Assembly (NCBI GenBank): GCA_024196135.1
Contig: JAMQCK010000124.1
Location: 1-58,332, forward strand
Source: Pleurotus ostreatus/Saccharomyces cerevisiae fusant
Taxonomy: Eukaryota > Opisthokonta
DNA length: 58,332 bases
Direction: 5' to 3'
In this document: positions 48,510 through 58,332 of the stretch, one piece after another
Layout: every line of letters starts with the position of its first letter
Position numbering within the stretch: position 1 is the stretch's first letter
The notes under the pieces: generated by a model
Database searches by the model: none
Told to the model about the DNA's origin: nothing
The model's input: only the letters and a program-made list of their open reading frames with translations
Position numbers and translations under genes: made by a program

Positions 48510-50179
48510 ATGGCCGTCACGCACTCGATCGTCCTAGCGGCGTCGATGATTGAGGTGCGTCGCGGGGCCGTCGTTCGGGGACAGGCCTGCTTACCGATCT
48601 TGGGGGACAGCTCTTCTCGTACGGTGAGTGTGGCTATCTTGCGGGGATCTCACTTTGGTGCTAATACTCGGACTGAAGGCCTCTATACGACTGTGTATCT
48701 GCAGCATGTAGCCGCTGTCTATCGGAGGAGCGCCGTGAGGCACAAGCACGTAGGGGTGAGTGGATGATGCCTTTTGTCAAAGCCCTACTAAGTAACGACC
48801 AGACCTCTTTGTATATCGCGAGTTTCATGTATCTTCTGTCGACGCTGCATACAGGTGGGTCCGGTCCGAGCACATTGGCTTCCCTGTCTCTGATCGCGCC
48901 CAAAGCGATGACAATCTATCGTGCCATCCAGGGCTTCAGCTTCATTCACGACCGAGACGAACAAGTCGCATTCTTCACCAGCTACGCGCACTGGCATTTC
49001 AGAGTCATCTTTGCCGCGGAGATGGCCCAGGTAGTCATGGCGGACCTGGTGCTGGTGCGTGTGTGCTATAGCTCGAGCGTCACATCTAAGCTGACGCGGC
49101 AACCCAGCTACAACTCACATACGTTGTGTGGGGTAACCAGTGGTGGTCCCTGGTCGGGCCTCTCACGCTCTTCGTCATATCCGTCGGTACGGCACTCCCT
49201 CCCGCTCCGTCTACCCCGATCCCCTCCCATGCTCGACGATCCCTCTTCTCTCCACATGGCACCATCCCTCCCCCCTCGCGCGAAGCTCACCCTCCCTCTC
49301 CCACACGAAGCTCCCCTCTCCCATACGCAAGGCTCACCCTCCCCCCAGTCACCGGCATCCTCGCGATCGTCCACCTCGGGATCCAGCCCAACGTCTACAT
49401 GGCCGTCTGCCTCCCGAGCTCCCTCGCCGAGAACCTGCTCATCACCGCGCTGCTCGCGTGGCGCCTGCGGCAGCGGCACCGCAAGTCGATGCGCGCGGGG
49501 CTGGTAAGTGTGGGCGATGAGGCGTTCGATCGGCCGTATGAGAGGCCGGCGGCGTTGTCTTTTGAGCGTCCGGCGGCGTTGCCGTTCGACCGTACGGCGG
49601 CGGGAGGTGTAGGCGCGGAAGACCGCCAGCGGCCCTCGGTAGAACTGAGCACGGTTGCGGGCCTCCCACTGAACGCGGGCCTCCTAACCAGTCGGCGGCT
49701 GGCGAGTGGGAACGGCTCGGACCGCGGCGACGCCTCCCACCGCCTCGCCGGCAGCAGCTCCTCGCACGGCTCCGCCGCCCGCCGCGGGCGCCTCCTGCGC
49801 ATCTCGCGCACGATCGTGCGCACGTCGGCGATATGGCATGTGCTGTTTGGGTTGTTTACGGCGCTGTCGTTGGCGGAGAGTGTTGCGCAGACGCTGACGC
49901 AGGCGGCGATTCCGGCTACGGCGGGTGAGTGCTCGTCTTCGGGGGACTTCTCAGTGAAGGGTCGCCAGGCAGAAGCCTTGTCGATCGAGCGAGGGAACTA
50001 ACCTTGCCCACTGTCCAGGTCTGACATACTCTCTCCTCACTCTTCGATTATACCGGCTCCTGGACGATGATCACGCACAAATAGCCCAATGGCAATTACC
50101 GACCATCCAGATTCGAGCGGCTGCAACCCAGCGAAGATCGTCAGAGGATAGAAGGTCGGAGTCGAGCTTCAAGGGCTAG
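48510..50179 (+). CDS. Seven-transmembrane protein of Agaricomycete type
   Basis: Integral membrane protein of the large uncharacterised 7-TM families of Agaricomycetes. The start is uncertain: ATG 48510 opens MAVTHSIVLAASMIE, and an intron leads to EGLYTTVYLQHVAAVYRR. The following exons give TSLYIASFMYLLSTLHT, HWHFRVIFAAEMAQVVMADLVL, YVVWGNQWWSLVGPLTLFVI, GILAIVHLGIQPNVYMAVC, SSLAENLLITALLAWRLRQRH and SRTIVRTSAIWHVLFGLFT. The YVVWGN block is typical of these families. A hydrophilic loop of about 90 residues, rich in Arg and Ser, separates helices 6 and 7. The last exon gives LTYSLLTLRLYRLLDDDHAQ, stop 50177-50179. Function is unknown; a receptor role is only a guess. Confidence 0.72.
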
Positions 50180-50629
50180 CGATTGCACTCGCACTGCGTT
50201 CGATCATCAGGCCACAGTTGGCTAGCGACCTCGCTATTGTTTAAGCCCCTCACTCCAGCGGGGCGACGTCCTGCCAGCAGATGGGCTCGCGCTATATCTT
50301 GCAGTCTGTGGTATGTCGTGCAGAAGCGTCCCTTCACGCGCACGGTAGTTTTACGATGATACGTGGGCTTCTCCTGCCTGCTTCTGAGGCTGCATGATGT
50401 TGCAGATACTGTCCTACCACACACCTATGGAAAATGTTCATGGATAGATACCACTGCATTACATACCAGCTACCGGGACTCTGCATACACACTTGGATTC
50501 ACTGTATCATCAGCAATTGCGAGTGAATATGTTGGATAGCAGACTAAGATACAATTGACGAGCGCAAGCAATATATAGCGATGAGATGAATGTCGCGCAT
50601 AACCAAGCCCATAACGTAGGTACGCTCCT
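50180..50629. other. Convergent intergenic region
   Basis: Spacer of 450 bp between the 7-TM gene and the small TM protein gene. I see no gene or repeat. Confidence 0.45.
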
Positions 50630-51409
50630 CAATGCTGGTGTCGACGCCAAGGAGGCAGAGGGCGTCCGCACGGTGCCGCGCCATCCTGGGATGCAGAAGC
50701 TGCTGCCCCTGCCATCCAAGCCCATGGACCTCGTCCCTACAACGTGGATTAGCACATACTTCCTCTGGAGCTAGCTGACAGAAATACGCACCCGCGAAGG
50801 AGGGCTCCAGTTCTCAGCACCGCCTACTGGGCCCCCGCGATTCGGGACCTCCTGTATCGAAGCGCCACCTCCCGTTTGGGATATAATCGAGCCTGATTGT
50901 GGTATGATTGAACCCGACGCACTCGGGTCGAGGCGCGCCAGAATGAGCTTCGCAATGTGCTCGGCCACATAGCGGAGCAGCGCGACGGCAGCTGATTGGA
51001 GGAGAGGGACGAGGTGATCAGCGTCGTCTAGCAGGCCGTGCGGGGTGTAAGGTTTGGGCGAGCGGCGAGCAACTGTGCGATCGTGGTAGTTCTTTTCGCG
51101 GATGGCGACCTCGCGCTTGTCGTCTCGCTCGTCTTCGTCGTCGTCGGAATGGGCCAGAACGAGCGCGCTCCCTGTACGGCCTGCGGCGCGCGCCATGCAC
51201 TCGTGGCATTCGCAGCATCCGTCTGAAGGTAGGGCGCATCAGGTCGAGTACGCGGAAGGGTGCCATGATCGCGTACCAGGTCGTCTTGGGGGGCTGCCTT
51301 TCTGGCCTAGGAAGAAGTATGCGCCACCAGCGGCGGCAAGGCCGACAGTCACCAGCCTCACAAACATCATCTTGCGCGTGAGGAATGCATCGAATTGCTC
51401 AGATTGCAT
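50630..51409 (-). CDS. Uncharacterised small membrane-anchored protein
   Basis: I do not recognise this gene. The ATG at 51407-51409 starts MQSEQFDAFLTRKMMFVRLV, with a likely membrane helix (LVTVGLAAAGGAYFFLG). An intron (GTACGC...TTCAG) joins RRP to DGCCECHECMARAAG, a CxxC-type cluster that could bind metal. An acidic/basic middle follows (SDDDEDERDDKREVAIREK) and an amphipathic segment (LLQSAAVALLRYVAEHIAKL). A 55-nt intron with a good branch point (GCTAAT) and TGTAG acceptor gives a tail ending PPWRRHQH, stop 50630-50632. Without that intron the frame stops at 50771. The protein would be about 215 residues. The model is plausible but rests on splice signals only. Confidence 0.45.
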
Positions 51410-51823
51410 CGCGACCAAGGAGCGTGAAGAGTGCTACGACGAGGGAGGATAAACTAACCACGATGAGGAAGTGCACACCACGATGGGTGCAACAAGCAAG
51501 AATGTAGGGGCGTTCCCGCCTTCTAGCCCTCCGCGGTGTCTGAGATGATCTGCATCACGGCGAGGGCCCACAACGCGTCGCGTCGGCTATCGGCTAGACT
51601 TGAGAGTTTCGTCCTCTTGAGACGTCAGAATTATTATTCGATCCCCCAGGATTGGGCGCGGCCTGGATACGGCTGGCGATCCGGCGAGCGCTGTAAGTCG
51701 CGAGGGGGATGGGGACTATACATTCGAGATTGTATGCGAACATGACCGTTGGGAGCAGGAAATCGGCAGTCAAGAATTACCAGATTAGGCAGGAGTCAAT
51801 CAAGTCCAAGCACACGCCCACGC
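51410..51823. other. Intergenic region
   Basis: It holds the promoter of the small TM protein gene and the 3' end of the F-box gene. No gene is seen. Confidence 0.45.
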
Positions 51824-53276
51824 TCACCAGGTCGTCGGCCGACCTGGCCCCGAGCGTACATCAAGCACAACACCCGGTACTACCAAGCGCGGCAGCGACA
51901 GCCAAATCCTCTCCACCAGCCTCTCATACCCCAACATCGTATACCTCAGCTCCGCGGGCAAACACAAAGTCACCCTCCTCGGCGGCGCACCCATCAGCGC
52001 CATCCTCCTCATCCCGCGCCCAATCACCTCAATCTGCGTATCTCCCGACAGCGCGAGGGGCTGCAGCAGCAGCGAAGGCTGCTCGTCCTGGATCTTCTCC
52101 CTCAGCTCCGCCGCGCGCGCGGCCCACGCGCCGAGCGTCTCGTCGACGGACTCCCAATCTGCGAAGCCGCTGGCGCCGGCGCGCCAGTCGGCGTCGACGA
52201 AGTCGATGCGGAGGGAGTCGACGCTGGCGGGGAGGAGGTCGAAGGCGCGGACGAGCCAGCGGGAGACGCCGAGGGGGGCGAGGCGGAGGGTGGCCCCGCC
52301 GAGGGTGACGTCTCGTAAAGTAGATACCCGTGTCATGGCGATCGCAGTGTCCATCGCTGAGAAAGCGCGAGGAGGCACGTAATCTGTCCGTGAATGTGAG
52401 CTGGGCTTGAGAAAGGGGTAAGCCTGATGAGTGCATACCTGAGCATGGGTAGAGGGATACTGTCTCAAGAGCGGCGCAACTTGTCAGCAGTCTGTTGACT
52501 GCTTCGTGGGTATCGGGACCGCGTGCGTGCAGCACAACGTTCAGACGCTTCAGCGGCGAAGTATCGTCCCTTCGCTCGCGCTGAGCCAGCCAATCCAGCA
52601 GATATTCCACATTCCCGGCATGGCGCAGCTCGTACGGGGTCTCCACCTGTATAGAGACGAGTGAGCGAGCAGGTGCGGAGGATGCCTTCTTCTGCTTGTC
52701 GGATAGGCTGATCTCTGGCTTTTCTTCATCAGCATCTATAAGAGTAGGATGCAGCAAAGTCAGATCTGCCAGTGATGGTCCAAGAGATCCCAGCAGAAGA
52801 TAGGGCAGCCCGCTGACGCGCTCCAAGCGCAGAGTACGCAAGGAAGGCGACGCGACGATGTCGAGTAGTGCACCGCGCGTCGGAGCCGGCAAAATACTCC
52901 ACGATATCGATGAAGACGCCGGACCATAGACGTACAGTCCTTGCAGCGCCTTCGCATCCGCAATACGCCTTAGCAAAGGCGGAAGCGACATCTCAATATG
53001 CAGCCACGCGCGTGCTATACCTCCTGCATCTTCCACCAGTCGAAGATGTCGTATGTATCCCGCGAGAGCCGGATTACTTTCGAGCAGGGCCTGCAGCTGG
53101 GCGCACCGCTTCGCGCCACCGCGGATGGGCGAGAGGGAGACGGCGTGGAAGAGGTACGTGCGCGCCATGTCGAGGAAGGAGGCGCCGGCGAGGCAGCAGG
53201 CGCGGAGGGAGGCGGGGTCATCGTGGAGCTGGTCGACGATGTCGTCGATGAGTTCTTGGGGGAGGATGACGCCCAT
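51824..53276 (-). CDS. F-box protein with leucine-rich-type repeats
   Basis: Probable substrate adaptor of an SCF ubiquitin ligase, of the type expanded in Agaricomycetes. The ATG is at 53274-53276. The N-terminus reads LPQELIDDIVDQLHDDPASLRACCLA, the F-box-like start with the LP and the L..C.L.. pattern. Irregular repeats follow (HLRLVED, LRTLRLERVSGLP, LADLTLLHPTLI, LKRLNVVLHA, LETVSLYPCS). An intron near 52380-52445 leads to the last exon (STLRDVTLGGATLRLAPLG), ending GPGRPTTW at 51824. Spliced length is about 460 residues. The target is unknown. The frame without splicing also runs on to 52029 but loses the repeat pattern. Confidence 0.75.
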
Positions 53277-53962
53277 TATATCTGGGTTATCTGGTCAGTG
53301 GAAGTACTGAGGAAGGATGCAGGATGAGGCGGAACTGACCGTATGTGAGCTGTAGTGAAAGGTATAGCTAGGCTACAGTGTTTGGAATTAAACAGGGTAT
53401 CCGAGAAAGATCTACTTGATGGTACAATTGAGGGTTACAACGACTGATGCGCCGTCAGATACGCCCTATGAATGACTTGCTACAGTTTACCGTCGCAACA
53501 GGTGAGGGGAGAAGCAGAAAGATGGGTCAGTATAGGTACGGCACTTTGGATATGCCTCGGCGAGTGTGGAGATGACTGTAGGTAAGCAGAGGCAAACGCG
53601 ATGACGGCGAGAGTCAAGCACAGTCACATTCGGATGACAGCGTGACGAGTTGGGATTCCACGCCACCTTGACCGATGTTTTTTATGGCATTTCGAGCATC
53701 ATGGTCCTAAACCAACGAAACCAGCGCTTCATTGGACGGTTTGCAGACCCGAATCATCGTCACTTCAGGCTCATGTACAGAGCAGCATCCAATTTGTGCT
53801 AATAATTCAGGGTGCCAGCGTTGTTTCTCGACGGGACTCCATTTGTGCCTCGTCTAACTCATGAACGAAGCTGTCATCCGTCATTCGGGCTCCTGCACTA
53901 GGCACTACTGCCCCATAGCGCCCTCTCGGTTCCGCTCTGCGCCGCCCTACGTCGTCTGCTCA
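53277..53962. other. Intergenic region
   Basis: It holds the F-box promoter and the 3' UTR of the nuclease gene. I see no gene or repeat. Confidence 0.5.
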
Positions 53963-55462
53963 TCACAAGTTCGTGTCACCATCGAACAGCACATTCAGCC
54001 ACGCCGCCAATCGGTATCCCTGCTTCGCCACCTGCAGTTCGATCTGGCCAGGGTCAGTAACGCATTCGGAGCCTCTGTTGGTGCCCGATGTCGACGTACC
54101 GTCTTCACCGCATCGTCATAATAAGACCCCGTGCAAAGGTCGGAGCCGTTCTTGTACGTGAAGACGGTCGACTGAAATCAGTGTGGTTAGCGTGTCGTAT
54201 CTCAGAGGGATGATTTAGAGGCGCAAGAAACATCGGCACGCACGCAATCATATGAATTCGCGTCCTTCGCCCACTCAAGGGGGCACTTCAAAGGCTTGAT
54301 AGCGCGTGACTCGAGGAATGTCCATATATCTTCGCGGAGCGAGAGATCGCGCCTGCTCAGCGTGGCGCTTGGGTCTGCGCAGGTGATGCAGTCGGAGGCT
54401 TGTGAGGCGTATGCGCCGCCGGACTGAGGGTGTGCATTAGCGACGAATTGTTTAGCATGATTGCAGGGCTCACCTTGATCCTCTTCGCAAGGTCTGAAGC
54501 CCAGGACTCCGCGCTCTTGCCGTTGAGAAGGACGGCGATGATGCCGGAATCTGCTCATTCATTAGCGTTGGCTCGCTCGGAAGAAAAGGGCACCATACCC
54601 CAGAGCTATAGAGAGCATCATCGTCAGTTGGTTTATGATGCAATGAGGGGCAAGGTACTCACCGAGTGCAGGTTGGTTGATTTCCCATTGCACTTGACCT
54701 TGATCTCGTTTCCGCCCACCTTGGTGGCTTCGACATGTAGAGGCTGGCCCAGGTCACCAATGAACTGCACATGAAACTTAGCATGACCTCTACAGCAAGC
54801 TTGATAAATGCCTACGTGGTCTGCAAGACGGTCATTAGTTCTGACCATCGTCATACAAGTCAAGAATCTCCTCACCAAGGAACTTCAAGGCCTCCGACTG
54901 CTCCGCATCCGTCAGGTCCTGATCGACCACGCGAGCTACGCGTCCATCCTTCAGTCTCAGATCAGTCCATCCCTGTCACAGCACTCACAGGTGTAGTTCG
55001 CGATCGCAGTCAGAATGCACTTCCCATCCGCGCAATCGCGCTCCTCGTCGACAGAGCACGATGATGGTGGGCTGTCCTCTGCGTCCACGTAGTGCAGGGC
55101 AGACGACCTATAGTTCGTCAAGATGAAATATGCTCATTAGCTTGAGGGAAGGGTGGTGTACATACCAATCATACGCATGATTGCTCTTGATCTCGTCCGC
55201 CCACGGGCCCGCTGGTCCAAGCGACTCATTAAACTTCGACCCGAGGGAGGTCTGGACAAAGTCGAGCGCGTTGGGAGCGAGGAACTGAATGCAAGATGTC
55301 AACAAACATGCTCCCTTCATCCGTTCATACAGGCTGGGCGTCAGAGTCCAGCGCACGCACCGCCTGCGCCACATAGCCAACCGCTTCGTGCCCCACAGCG
55401 CCCCAAGCGACGACGCGTCCGGCGAATGAGGCGAGGGCGAGGGCAGCGGAGGCAGCCTTCAT
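53963..55462 (-). CDS. Secreted S1/P1 nuclease (Zn-dependent)
   Basis: Extracellular single-strand nuclease using three zinc ions. The ATG is at 55460-55462. The signal peptide MKAASAALALASFAGRVVA is cut before WGAVGHEAVGYVAQ, making Trp1 a ligand. Metal ligands of the family are seen in order: W and H (WGAVGH), D (WADEI), H (ALHYVDAED), H and D (FLVHFIGD), H (QPLHVE), and H and D (NLHS-LWD). The last pair forms only if the 7-nt exon 54599-54605 (CTCTGGG) is included between two introns. The rest reads IIAVLLNGKSAESWASDL and later DLSLREDIWTFLESRAIKPL, with the end FDGDTNL, stop 53963-53965. About 300 residues after splicing, the normal family length. NxT/S glycosylation sites are present. 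Confidence 0.9.
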
Positions 55463-55596
55463 GATCAGTGAGGCGGGGAGATGAAGGAAGGCGAAGGGGG
55501 AGATGAAGGAGAAGGGGAAAGGGGAGATGAAGGGGTGGGGAAGGGAAGTCGGGAAGCAAGGTGGACGCTCAATTGCGCCTATCGCACCGAGCCCTA

Positions 55597-55602
55597 CTTA
55601 TA
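55597..55602 (-). promoter_or_regulatory. TATA box of the S1/P1 nuclease gene
   Basis: TATAAG on the minus strand, 134 nt before the start codon. Confidence 0.5.
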
Positions 55603-55684
55603 CCTCGAGCCCACATGCAACAGGCTGCGAGCCGCTACAGCGACGCGCGGTTGGCGTGATTCGCGACAGACAAGCTCAGGCGCA

Positions 55685-55758
55685 CAGCATGGTGGCGTAC
55701 TTCCTCATGCGATCAGTGGGATTGCTAGCCCAAACAGCATGGCAGCGTACTTCCTGGC
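55685..55758. repeat. Direct repeat in the nuclease promoter region
   Basis: ACAGCATGGTGGCGTACTTC and ACAGCATGGCAGCGTACTTC occur 49 bp apart (starting near 55682 and 55731). This is consistent with two protein-binding sites or a local duplication. Confidence 0.6.
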
Positions 55759-56232
55759 CGCACAATACGCGGTAGCCCGACGCACATGCGTAAGTCGATA
55801 TCGCAAGCGCAGGGCCGTCGTCGCAGCCATGAGGGAGTGGCCATTGTTGGAATGGTGATACGGACACGTGATTCTTCACCTTGTGGATGGTGTCGATAAC
55901 GCGTATTGACGTGTTTGCACTGTATATCGGGTCGACAGAATGAGTGATATTAGTGCATTGGTGTTGCATTGGTGGGACAGCGCGACTGAGCTGAACCAGT
56001 AGCGCGTCGGTGAGTCGCTAGTCCGACGGGTGGTCCTGAGCCGGACCTCGAAGAAGCGCCGGTACCTCGCCCATACCGACGTTGAGCGTAGAGCTTCGCA
56101 GACTTGACACTGGAGAATTGCTTTCTTGCGCTCTTCCGGTCGGAAGGTCGAGGCTCGCCGTGAAAGGCTGTCTTCTGGAGGATGCAGGGATGTTTTTCGT
56201 ATACGACGACGCCACATCATACACTGTATTGT

Positions 56233-57233
56233 CTAGGACAGCTGCGCCCCGTGAGCAAGACACCGATGAAGATGAAGGCAAGGTAATGCACTCACATGAA
56301 GAGACCCGGAAAGAACCTTTGTCAAAACATGCACCAGCGCATTATTCTCCACTCGACAGCCTTCAAAACTGAAGAGTGGGGCAGCACGGAATGCGCCCCA
56401 GAGCTCGATGTTGATGATGATCTCGTCCACTTCTCGGTGCGCCTGAAGTCCCACCGCTTGTAGTAGCTGGTAAGCCAGAGTGCAGGGCGTCGAAGTGTAC
56501 GAGTCCTCGGCTTCTGGGTAGAGAAAAGAGTCCGCCTCGCAAGGACATGGAGGCGTGATGAAGTTCGGCGCAGGGGCTGAGAATAGTGATGCTCCCTCGA
56601 CAAGGGAGAGAATATCGCTGTGCTGGGCGGCGTCCGACGTCGGTTGAACGAGACTAGGCGGCTTGACGGCGGGTATAATAGGCGAAAGAGAGACGAGACC
56701 GGAGAGCAGCGAGTCATCGGTCAAATTTGAACCGACTTCGAGGCTGTATGGAGGGCTGGTTGGCCGAAGAGACGACGTAGACGTAGATCCCTCCCCGCAG
56801 GACGATGGTGGACACGACGGAGGACTTGAAGTCGAAGAGCCTGTACAGCAGCAATTTGCAGACGGATTGCTGCAGGCGGGCGATGTTGTTGTCCTTGGAT
56901 CTTGGGTGTCCCCACCGACTCGAGTGGCGATCTCGTCCTCGTCTACACCCTTCTCGCGGAGAAGTTCCCGCAGTGCGCGGTTCTCTGCGGCAACTTTTCG
57001 CGCGGCAGCCTGGATCTTTTCGTTCTTCTGTAGACCGTGTAGGTGAGTGATGATAATGTATAGGGGAGAAGGTATACCTCTGCTCCTTCAGCCTGGCAGC
57101 GTCGTAACCGCTCTTCCAGCAAAGCGACATATTCCCGCTTGCGCGCCCGTGAGCGTCTCTGATTCTCACGCACGCGTGCAGCTGGCGTGCTAGAGTCGGT
57201 TGCATTTGTCTTGTTCGTCTTGCGGGTAGTCAT
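56233..57233 (-). CDS. bZIP transcription factor with a cysteine-rich segment
   Basis: DNA-binding regulator. The ATG at 57231-57233 gives MTTRKTNKTNATDSSTPAAR, then the bZIP basic region RVRENQRRSRARKREYVALL. An intron (GTATAC...TACAG) joins CQAEGAE to KNEKIQAAARKVAAENRALR, so the leucine-zipper heptads continue across it. Next comes a Ser/Pro/Cys stretch with six cysteines (SPACSNPSANCCCTGSS, PPSCPPSSCG), recalling the cysteine-rich domains of Yap-type regulators. The C-terminal half has the block seen in many fungal bZIPs: TPCTLAYQLLQAV, REVDEIIINIELWGAF, FEGCRVENNALVHVL. Stop is at 56233-56235, with an optional last intron. Divergent neighbour of the arsenite methyltransferase. An earlier in-frame ATG at 57368 is less likely because it lies in the shared promoter. 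Confidence 0.83.
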
Positions 57234-57500
57234 AGCTGACGACACAGGTCGACGAAGAGCGACTCGGATATGGTCAGGACCAAAGGACGTGGTGACATTC
57301 CGCGCGACGAATTGAATTTCGGCTTCTTCCGAAGTCACTGTCACACGTTCGTCTTCGCCTTCGTCCAATCACATTCCAGCAGTGACCTCCTCGAAGCCCT
57401 CGCCGAGGCTGCGCGGATGGCGGCTGGGGAGAGTATATAAACGAGGGGGAGGGCGTGGGGGGCTCACTCTTCACCGCCTCACCCTCGCACCCCTCAAACA
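57234..57500. promoter_or_regulatory. Shared 267-bp divergent promoter (bZIP / arsenite methyltransferase)
   Basis: The two start codons lie 267 bp apart on opposite strands. The spacer carries a CCAAT box (57365-57369), several GTGAC/GTCAC half-sites, an inverted repeat TTCGG-cttctt-CCGAA (57318-57333), and the TATA box of the methyltransferase gene. Confidence 0.65.
57434..57440 (+). promoter_or_regulatory. TATA box of the arsenite methyltransferase gene
   Basis: TATATAA lies 60 nt before the ATG at 57501, followed by a pyrimidine-rich start region. Confidence 0.65.
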
Positions 57501-58332
57501 ATGACTACGAACGCCGTCCGCGATTTTTATGGCCAGGTCACCGAGACCGCGACCAGCACCGGGCAGTACAACGCCCGTGTCGCGGAGGCCTTTGGCTACT
57601 CGGCCGAGGAGCTTTCTGCTATCCCCTCTGATGCCAATCTGGGCCTGTCGTGCGGCAATCCCATCGCTACGGCGAATCTGAAGGAGGTAAGTACTGGTTG
57701 GTGGCAGTCATGTTTAGGGTACTGACCTTTCCACCCCCGCAGGGAGAAACCTTCGTCGACCTCGGCTCCGGAGCTGGTATCGATGTCTTTCTGGCTGCAC
57801 GCCAGGTTGGCGAGCGAGGAAAGGCCATTGGCGTCGACATGACTGACAAGATGCTCGACCTCGCCCAGCGCAACTCTGCGAAGGGCGAGTATAAGAATGT
57901 TGAATTCGTACGTACCTTTCCCTTCGCCCTTCTCCTTCCCTACTCCCTCTCTTCTCCTCCTTCCTTTCCCCCCTTCTCTTCCCCTCCTCATCCTCCTCCC
58001 TGTCCTTACCCCCCACCCTCACCTCACCTCGCTTCACCACCCTAACCAACTCCCAGGTCAAATCCCGCATCACCGCCATCGCCCTCCCCGACGCCACCGC
58101 CGACATCGTCTCCTCCAACTGCGTCATCAACCTCGTCCCCCACGCCGAGAAGCCCCTCGTCTTCCGCGAGATCTTCCGCATCCTCAAGCCCGGCGGGCGC
58201 ATGGCCGTGTCGGATATCCTCACCAAGACCGATTTACCTGACTTCATCCGGGAGGATCTGACGCTGTACGTGGGGTGCATTTCGGGGGCGGCGAAGCCGG
58301 GCGAGTATGAGGGGTGGATGAGGGAGGCGGGG
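57501..58332 (+). CDS. Arsenite S-adenosylmethionine methyltransferase (ArsM/AS3MT), 5' part; runs off right edge
   Basis: Cytosolic enzyme that methylates arsenite with SAM. The ATG is at 57501. The N-terminus reads [20 protein letters not shown], and [20 protein letters not shown] is the AS3MT signature. One intron follows (about 57687-57742). The SAM-binding site is [15 protein letters not shown], with [16 protein letters not shown] second, 146-nt pyrimidine-rich intron (about 57909-58054) leads to [20 protein letters not shown]. The three conserved arsenic-binding cysteines are visible in [14 protein letters not shown] and YVGCISGA. The window ends within the C-terminal third of the methyltransferase core. 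It stands head to head with the bZIP gene. Confidence 0.93.

Larger units (their letters stand above)
55463..56232. other. Intergenic region upstream of the nuclease gene
   Basis: It contains the nuclease promoter, with a purine-rich (GGAGATGAAGG) tract at about 55478-55560 on the + strand, i.e. a pyrimidine-rich leader. It also contains a 23-bp direct repeat and the 3' region of the bZIP gene. No other gene is seen. Confidence 0.5.

Overview
This window is eukaryotic and reads as a GC-rich Basidiomycota genome, most likely Agaricomycetes. Nearly every gene is cut by short introns of about 50-75 nt with GTGCGT/GTACGT/GTGAGT donors. The gene families also fit: two FunK1 fungal-type kinases, a membrane-anchored fungal P450, an F-box protein and a 7-TM protein of the Agaricomycete type, and several Ser/Pro-rich disordered proteins. 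One 20-N run (11573-11592) shows the scaffold is not closed there. All gene models were read by eye from conserved protein blocks and splice signals.

Layout, left to right: an SLC33A1/AT-1-type acetyl-CoA transporter (-, cut by the left edge); a cytochrome P450 (+); two tandem FunK1 kinase genes (-); a 372-bp tandem-repeat array with an assembly gap and a second nested minisatellite; a secreted App1/DUF2183-like protein (-); a disordered protein (-); an MFS transporter (-); an alpha-arrestin (-); a Ser-rich disordered protein (-); mitochondrial ribosomal protein mL43 (-); a 536-bp terminal-inverted-repeat element; an Fpg/Nei-type DNA glycosylase (-) lying next to a WGR-PARP (-); a rhodanese/protein tyrosine phosphatase (-); a small secreted protein (+); a Zap1-like zinc-finger regulator (-); an SGNH/GDSL esterase (-); minisatellites; a 7-TM protein (+); a small TM protein (-); an F-box protein (-); an S1/P1 nuclease (-); a bZIP regulator (-); and, divergent from it, an arsenite methyltransferase (+, cut by the right edge).

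Most of these genes are ordinary housekeeping or signalling loci with no obvious shared pathway. Two neighbourhoods may be functional units. One is the divergent pair formed by a cysteine-rich bZIP and an ArsM/AS3MT-type methyltransferase over a 267-bp shared promoter, a candidate arsenic-response module. The other is the adjacent Fpg-like glycosylase and PARP, both DNA-break/base-repair enzymes on the same strand. Unusual gene architecture recurs: consecutive 20- and 16-nt microexons in the transporter, a 16-nt first exon carrying the catalytic Pro2-Glu3 of the glycosylase, a 7-nt exon carrying a metal-ligand codon of the S1 nuclease, and an insertion of about 415 residues inside the tyrosine phosphatase fold.
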